Source: Ailurus styani (taxonomy: Eukaryota; Chordata; Mammalia; Carnivora; Ailuridae). Taken from it: DNA of 64,000 nucleotides. The DNA lies in contig LNAC01000102.1 of the NCBI GenBank assembly GCA_002007465.1, positions 4,295,348 to 4,359,347 on the forward strand. The letters run 5' to 3'. The position numbers and the translations under genes are program-made. A model generated the notes under the pieces. That model was not told the origin of the DNA. It did no database searches and saw only the letters and a program-made list of their open reading frames with translations. Positions 57,481 through 64,000 of the stretch are shown in pieces; position 1 is the stretch's first letter, and every line of letters begins with the position of its first letter.

Positions 57481-58909
57481 AGGGTGATATGATGGAGAGT
57501 GGCTGGGGAAACTATTTTCGATAAGCTGGTCAGAGAACATGTCTCTGGGGAGGAGACATGTGACCTTAATGAAACTTGAATCCTGAAAAAGAAAAGCCCA
57601 TAGGACTATTGTGTGTGATTGTGCATGTTGTAGCTTGCTGGGACCCTTGACTAATGAAAGAATGGGGACTGAAAGCCAATTGTCAGAACATCAAGCTAGG
57701 CACTCCAGTTTAGGACTGGTCCTCTAGAGAGCAGAGGGACCATTCTCTCATTCTCTCAAAGGGGTCAAATAGGCTGCACTTCTGATAGCAGAGGAATGGT
57801 ATTGGGAACTATTTCCTCCAGTCACATCCCTACCATGGGTGTCCCTCAGTACTCTGTGTTTAAAACATAAAAGGTACTTTTTACATAGCATTGCAACTAT
57901 TGTTTTTTTAATCTAATATCTAATATACTATCTGACAGTGGTGGGGCATTCAGCCCATCTTTGTTAAATTACTAAGTGAATTAATGAATCATGATTATAT
58001 TTTGGTGAGTCAAGGAGCTTCATACTAGAGTATGACTAGGGAGCTCCTTCTCAGGTACTGATTCCCAAATATGGACCTCCTGATGGGCAGCAAACTATCA
58101 GAAGAAAATGGTTATTTTTATGTCTTTATGAACAAATGACAAATAATTCCTTAAACTTTAATTTCTACTATGATTAAGAGTAATTTACTAGTAATATACT
58201 AGAAGATTTATTTTAAAATATAGCATTTGTAAATTTAAATTAGCATGTAATAAGATTTTCTTGAAGACTAAGATGGTATTTTCCAGGGGAGTCTGGTTAC
58301 TACCAAATGCTGGCAAACACACTGAACACGTGCTTACCTGGTAGTAGGAAATCCCATAATCTTCAATAAGAATAATTTGTTATCCAGCATGAGCTTTTTA
58401 TGGTTTTCAGTTGCTACCATCTGTGCCTTTTAAATATAAATTGCTATTGGTCAAACTTCATAATCAGTTTATTTTGTTGTGGGTTGTTGGGCTAACCCAC
58501 AGAGGGTCCCTAATGCAGATCCTTAGTTTATAAGTTTCAAAACCTGGACTTCAAGGCATGTAATCAATGAGCCCATTCTAGAGCAAGATTCTACCCAATC
58601 CCTTCTGATGAAGGGTAAAACTTCATTTATGATAACTTGCCTGTGTGTGTGTGTGTGTGTGTGTTTGCAATACTTGGATTATAATATCAAAGTAAATGTA
58701 ATGAGATTACTAGCTTATTTTTAAATTATAAGATATAGTTTTAAAATATAAAATAATATGTATAAGTTTAGGGTATTCTCTTGCATGAAAGCTGTTAGCA
58801 AAAAATTTACTGATTTTCTTTTCTTTCAATATTTTATTACCAATTTCTTTTTTTTATTGTGAGAGTAGGTGAGAAAGGCCTCTGTCCCACTATACCATGC
58901 CAGGGTAAA
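57481..58909. other. Unique intronic DNA with a (TG)n microsatellite
   Basis: (TG)n at 58642-58664; otherwise nothing recognised. A+T-rich. Confidence 0.55.
58642..58664. repeat. (TG)n microsatellite
   Basis: About 11 TG units. Confidence 0.95.
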
Positions 58910-58924
58910 AAAGTTTGAGATCAG

Positions 58925-59117
58925 GGACTCCTGGGTGGCTCAGTCAGTTAAGTGGCTACCTTTGGCTCAGGTCATGATCCCAGGGTCCTGGAATCGAGTC
59001 CTGCATTGGGCTCCTTGCTCAGTGGGGAGCCTGCTTCTCTATCTCCCTGCCACTCTACCTGCTTGTGCTCGATCTCGCCCTCTCTGACAAATAAATGAAT
59101 AAAATCTTTAAAAAAAC
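58925..59117 (+). mobile_element. can-SINE, sense
   Basis: Complete sense copy with perfect 15-bp TSD AAAGTTTGAGATCAG at 58910-58924 and 59118-59132. Confidence 0.96.
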
Positions 59118-59132
59118 AAAGTTTGAGATCAG

Positions 59133-60599
59133 ATGTTCCACAATACTGCTGGTTTTCACAACAGGAAAAAAGGAAAAAGTGTACAAAAGCTTTTGTAAAC
59201 TTATCCCCACTACTAAAAAATACAAAAGAAAAACAAAACTCAAAAGTTTGTGTCCTGCCATTTTTTATGCATAAAAGAAATGATTATCTAGCACTCAGAG
59301 TTCAAGGGCTGGGACTAGGGTGAGGCAAATGAAGGTGTCACCTTGGTACAATATTTAAGGGGATGCCAAAAAACTCAGTAAGCAAGATACACAATATTTT
59401 AATGCATTACTTAAAAAAAAAATCAATGCCAAAAAAAATCAATGATGAATAAAATTCCAAATGAAGACAAGATCTGACTGCAGCTGCACCACCCAGCCTT
59501 ATTCAACTCACCCTAATCTCAGCCCTGTGCTGTATATTGGGAAGTTAGATTAATGCTGCATAATTATTATAATAGACACCATTTTGAGGAACTGAAGCAA
59601 TTTATGAAAAAGTAACACTTCTTCCTGAGTCTTTTGGTAAAACCATGTCCTATCATGGTGCCAAGCTGTTTAGCTCTGTTCTATGCTCTAGTTGGGAAAA
59701 AATGTATGTGATTAAAGACTTCTAACTGCATGCAAGCTTGAGTCTTTTGAGTTTCATTCATCTTTAATTACTGTCATGCCCTTGCTAGTTTTAACCTGCT
59801 TTTTCTTTTAGGAGAGAGAGAGAGATACATACAGGGAGAGTTGAAGAAGAATAAAAGAATAAAAATGGTGAAAGGGAAGGGAAATAGTGCGAAGGGAAAT
59901 TAGCAGGATCTGGCTGAGAAACAAATGGAGTTAACTTTTAAAATGACATCAGTGTTTCAAAATGGCATCTACTGGATTAAAATGATGATGAGTGACAACA
60001 TCTAAAGGAAGCCAAGAGGAAAATTGCTGGTCTGGGGCTAGTGCTGATAAATTTGGAAAAATGATAGAAGTACGAGTGTCAAGAATGTTGGGGAAAAGAA
60101 CTTGTGAAATCTTACATGGTTTATCTTCCAAGGACAAGAAGTGAGAATGGTTATACTCAAGTGTAGCTCTGGGTCTTTAGAAGCACAGACTGACAACTGT
60201 TTCAGGGAAGGTGTTTGTTTATCTCAAGGATGGGTAACCAGGATAAGGTTAAAAAACTCTCACTTCTCCTTTCCCCCAACAACAACAACAACAAAAATTG
60301 TGCTTCAAAGGAAAGATAAATTCATAAATATTTGTGGAACAGAAGAGGGCAAGGATGTTTTTTTTTTGTTTTTTTGTTTTTTGTTTTTTTAGCACATTTG
60401 ACTCAGCATCAGATGGATCCCAATGAGGAAGAAAAAGTAAAAGTCTTTAATATGCTTAATTTTTATAAATATGGAAATGAGTGAAAGAATCACCCATAAT
60501 CACAGACAAGTATGAGGGATACATGGTACTGTAAAGAAAGTAAAAATATAACTTGCTACCAAAGGAGCTGAGATTTGGGAGGGGGGAGATAAAGATCAC
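59133..60599. other. Intronic DNA, no firm element; simple (CAA)n and T/G runs
   Basis: The stretch 59316-59520 reads like an old interspersed repeat ('GGGTGAGGCAAATGAAGGTG') that I cannot name. (GA)n at 59813-59825, (CAA)n at 60278-60294, and a T-rich run with G interruptions at 60359-60391. Confidence 0.45.
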
Positions 60600-61330
60600 A
60601 AAGAAGGTTAAAAAATAAACCTTTATTATGGAAAATTTCAAATATTTACAAGAATAAAGAGAATAGTATAATGAATCCCCATATACCCATCACTTAGCTT
60701 CAACAGTTAATCAATTCATGACTAGTCTGGTTTCATCTTTTCCCATTGCCCTGGGTTTTCCTCTGCACCCTCCCCCTGGATTATTTTTTTTCTTTGTCCT
60801 GGGTCATTGTTGTTTTTTTTTTTTTAAGATTTTATTTATTTATTGGACAGAGAGAGAGAGATCAAAAGTAGGCAGAGAGGCAGGTGGAGAGAGAAGGAAG
60901 CAGGCTCCTTGCTGAGCAGAGAGCCTGATGTGGGGCTCGATCCCAGGACCCTGAGATCATGACCTGAGCCGAAGGCAGAGGCTTTAACCCACTGAGCCAC
61001 CCAGGCTCCCCTGTCCTGGGTTGTTTTTATAAAAGTTCCAGATATATCTTTTCATTCATAAATATTTCAATATATATTTCTAAAAGAGAATGATTCTTTT
61101 AAAAATAGCCTTAAGCCACCTAAATTTAGTAATAATTCCTTAACAACATAATTTTTCCAATCATCTTATTTTAAAAATAGCTTGAATAAGAACCCAAATA
61201 TATTATAATTGGTTGATATGTCTTCTAAAGTTCTTTTAATCTACAGCTTCACCTCCCCAAGTCTTTTTTCTTCGTGGAATTTATTTAAGATAGTATTTTA
61301 TCCTGGGCAGTCCCTTATATTTTGGGTTTT
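60600..61330. mobile_element. Old repeat (probably L1M 3' region) split by a can-SINE
   Basis: 'ATGGAAAATTTCAAATATTT', 'GAATAGTATAATGAATCCCC', 'TATACCCATCACTTAGCTTC' and, after the SINE, 'GGTTGATATGTCTTCTAAAG' occur in the order of a widespread ancient repeat. The subfamily is not certain. Confidence 0.5.
60812..61011 (-). mobile_element. can-SINE, antisense
   Basis: Complete antisense copy. The flanks TGTCCTGGGT (60795 onward) and TGTCCTGGGT (61012-61021) show the TSD. Confidence 0.94.
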
Positions 61331-61519
61331 TCTTTTCTTTTCTTTTTTTTTTTTTGCTTTGTAATCAGTATATTAAGGAGACATTCATACATTTCAATTG
61401 CTTAATTCTGATACCCAGATTTAAGCTTATGAACATGACTTTTAAACATACAATTAAAGCTATTCATCATAATTTGCTATACTACCAACATTAAATTACA
61501 GTTACTTCGGAGCATAAGA

Positions 61520-64000
61520 TATTTATTTATTTATTTATTTTTTATTTTTAATTTTTTTAATTTTTTAATTTTTTATTTTTATTCTTTGCCCAAGGGGTAC
61601 AGGTCTGTGAATCACCAGGCTTACATCTTTCACAGCATTCACCAAAGCACAAACACTCCCCAATGTCCATAACCCATCCACCCTATCCCTACCCTCCCAC
61701 CCCCCAGTAACCCTCAGTTTGTTTTATGAGATTAGAAGTCTCTTATGGTTTGTCTCCTTCCCCATCCCATCTTGTTTCATTATTTTTCCCTCCCTACCCC
61801 CCACAACCCCCCACCCTGCCCCTCAAGTTCCTCATATCAGAGAGATCATATGATAATTGTCTTTCTCTGATTGACTTATTTCGCTCAGCATAATACCCTC
61901 CAGTTCCATCCATGTCGTTGCGAATGGCAAGATTTCGTTTCTTTTGATAGCTGCATAATATTCCATTGTATATATATACCACATCTTCTTTATCCATTCA
62001 TCTGTTGATGGACATCTAGGTTCTTTCCATAGTTTGGCTATTGTGGACATTGCTGCTATAAACATTCGGGTGCACGTGCCCCTGAGGAACACTACCTTTG
62101 TGTCTTTAGGATAAATACCCAGTAGTGCGATTGCTGGGTCGTAGGGTAGCTCCATTTTCAACTTTTTGAGGAATCTCCATACTGTTTTCCAGAGTGGCTG
62201 CACCAGTTTGCATTCCCACCAACAGTGTAGGAGGGTTCCCCTTTCTCCGCAACCTCGCCAACATCTGTCATTTCCTGACTTGTTGATTTTAGCCATTCTG
62301 ACTGGTGTAAGGTGGTATCTCGCTGTGGTTTTAATTTGTATTTCTCTGATGCCGAGTGATGTTGAGCACTTTCTCATGTGTCTGTTGGCCATTTGGATGT
62401 CTTCTTTGGAGAAATGTCTGTTCATGTCTTCTGCCCATTTCTTGACTGGGTTATTTGTTTTATGGGTGTTGAGTTTGAGAAGCTCTTTATAGATTTTGGA
62501 TACTAGCCCTTTATCTGATATGTCATTTGCAAATATCTTCTCCCATTCTGTCAGTTGTCTTTTGGTTTTGTTGACTGTTTCCTTTGCTGTGCAAAAGCTT
62601 TTAATCTTGATGAAGTCCCAATAGTTCATTTTTGCCCTTGCTTCCCTTGCCTTTGGTGAGGTTCCTAGGAAGAAGTTGCTGCGGTTGAGGTCGAAGAGGT
62701 TGCTGCCTGTGTTCTCCTCGAGGATTTTGATGGATTCCTTTCTCACATTGAGGTCTTTTATCCATTTTGAGTCTATTTTTGTGTGTGGTGTCAGGAAATG
62801 ATCCAGTTTCATTTTTCTGCATGTGGCTGACCAGTTTTCCCAACACCATTTGTTGAAGAGACTGTCTTTTTCCCACTGGACATTCTTTCCTGCTTTGTCG
62901 AAGATTAGTTGACCATAGAGTTGAGGGTCCATTTTTGGGTTCTCTATTCTGTTCCACTGGTCTATGTGTCTGTTTTTGTGCCAGTACCATACTGTCTTGA
63001 TGATGACGGCTTTGTAATAGAGCTTGAAATCTGGAATTGTGATGCCGCCAACTTTGCTTTTTTTTTTCAACATTCCTTTGGCTATTCGGGGTCTTTTCTG
63101 GTTCCATATAAATTTTAGGATTATTTGTTCCATTTCTTTGAAATAAATTGCTGGTATTTTGATGGGGATTGCATTAAATGTGTAGATTGCTCTAGGTAGC
63201 ATAGACATTTTCACAATATTTATTCTACCCATCCATGAGCATGGAATGTTTTTCCACTTCTTTGTGTCTTCCTCAATTTCTTTCATGAGTACTTTATAGT
63301 TTTCTGAATACAGATTCTTTGCCTCTTTGGTTAGGTTTATTCCTAGGTATCTTATGGTTTTGGGTGCAATTGTAAATGGGATTGACTCTTTAATTTCTCT
63401 TTCTTCTGTTTTGTTGTTGGTATATAGAAATGCAACTGATTTCTGTGCATTGATTTTATATCCTGACACTTGACTGAATTCCTGTATGAGTGCTAGCAGT
63501 TTTGGAGTGGAGTCCTTTGGGTTTTCCACATAAAGTATCATATCATCTGCAAAGAGTGAGAGTTTGACCTCTTCCTTGCCGATTTGGATGCCTTTTATTT
63601 ATTTTTATTGTCTGATTGCTGAAGCTAGGACTTCTAGTATTATACTGAATAGCAGTGGTGATAGTGGACAGCCCTGCCGTGTTCCTGACTTTAGGGGAAA
63701 AGCTCTCAGTTTTTCTCCATTGAGAATGATATTCGCTGTGGGTTTTTCGTAGATGGCTTTGATGATATTGAGGTATGTACCCTCTATGCCTACACTATGA
63801 AGAGTTTTGATCAAGAAAGGGTGCAGTACTTTGTCAGATGCTTTTTAAGCATCTATTGAGAGGATCTTGTTCTTTCTTTTATTAATGTATTGTATCACAT
63901 CGATTGATTTGAGAATGTTAAACCAACCTTGCATCCCAGGAATAAATCCCACTTGGTTGTGGTGAATAATCCTTTTAATGTGCTGTTGGATCCTATTGGC
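61520..64000 (-). mobile_element. L1 LINE, antisense: 3' UTR and C-terminal ORF2, runs off the window
   Basis: In element orientation (leftward): ORF2 enters at 64000 and ends at its natural stop after HMISLI (61832). A ~270-bp 3' UTR with a G-rich tract (C-rich at 61780-61815 on the + strand) follows, then an A-rich tail ending about 61520. The ORF2 part is free of indels across 723 codons, so the copy is fairly young. The 5' end is outside the window. Confidence 0.96.
61832..64000 (-). pseudogene. L1 ORF2 (reverse transcriptase C-terminal part), three in-frame stops, 5' end beyond the window
   Basis: ORF2p is the L1 endonuclease/reverse transcriptase. One frame runs from 64000 to 61832. 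It begins [10 protein letters not shown] with the RT region ([11 protein letters not shown]), the [14 protein letters not shown] motif, and the catalytic FADD at 63542-63553. The last 569 codons, from just after FADD, are fully open and include the C-terminal Cys/His motif with C427, C431, H439, C440 and C444 (numbering from the Met after FADD). Three stops break the frame: TAA at 63845-63847 (where the family has Glu in SIDAEKA), and TAA at 63605-63607 and 63599-63601 (two Glu positions in RQEKEIKG). All three look like single-base changes from GAA. The copy cannot make full ORF2p. The endonuclease domain and ORF1 would lie to the right of the window. Confidence 0.95.

Larger units (their letters stand above)
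36221..64000 (+). other. FILIP1: FILIP1 intron, 5' part (downstream of the LDRLEE exon)
   Basis: The intron begins at GTAATG and continues beyond the window. The expected next exon begins with the last base of an Arg codon followed by an LKKLLEQEK-like segment and would be open for hundreds of codons; nothing of this kind exists on the + strand here. The intron holds the CpG-rich patch, many SINEs, MIR and L2 elements, one LTR and several L1 pieces. Confidence 0.88.

Noticed and set aside
62601..63118. Open frames of 168 codons (- strand) and 69 codons (+ strand)
   Set aside because: They are alternative-frame readings within the L1 ORF2 region, not separate genes.
1..64000. CRISPR array, operons, ribosome binding sites or phage/plasmid genes
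   Set aside because: The sequence is clearly mammalian (introns, SINEs, L1, MIR). The regular repeats are microsatellites or transposons, so no prokaryotic features apply.

Overview
The window is nuclear DNA of a carnivoran mammal. Its dominant signature is about 30 copies of the tRNA-Lys-derived can-SINE: a head of the type GCCTGGGTGGCTCAG, a C/T-rich middle and an AATAAATAAAATCTTT tail. The SINE subtype (CTCTGCCTGCCTCTCTGCC middle) looks most like mustelid or other musteloid copies; that narrower placement is inference from memory. Older mammalian repeats (MIR, L2, MER20, MLT1, L1M) and spliceosomal introns agree with this.

Only one gene is recognisable: FILIP1 (filamin A-interacting protein 1), on the + strand, represented by two internal coding exons, 27975-28148 (58 codons, phase 0 at both ends) and 36042-36220 (59 codons plus two bases). 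Joined, they encode a charged coiled-coil stretch of the N-terminal CortBP2-type domain. The start-codon exon must lie upstream of base 1. The very large coiled-coil exon that should follow lies beyond base 64000, because no long open frame encoding it follows 36220. The window is therefore: end of one intron (1-27974), exon, 7.9-kb intron, exon, and the first 27.8 kb of the next intron.

Region by region: 1-8 kb holds can-SINE clusters, including a SINE inside a SINE, an L2 and an old interrupted L1. 8-18 kb is mostly unique intron with MIRs and a Z-DNA-type repeat. 18.7-24.9 kb holds two antisense L1 remnants, each adjoined or interrupted by can-SINEs, and an L2. 25-36 kb carries both exons, a tandem SINE pair, an L1 tail and a MER20. 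36-52 kb has a minimal 92-bp L1 insertion, a CpG-rich patch (38.8-39.3 kb) that could be an intronic promoter or enhancer, an MLT1 LTR, an old sense-strand L1 and a perfect CArG box. 52-61 kb has MIR, L2 and several SINEs with unusual internal structure. 61.5-64 kb is the 3' end of a relatively young antisense L1 whose ORF2 frame is uninterrupted by indels but carries three in-frame stops.

I found no sign of a new multi-gene system, a CRISPR array, operons or an unknown protein family. The points worth a second look are the intronic CpG patch, the CArG site, and several can-SINEs with structural rearrangements documented by target-site duplications (TSDs).
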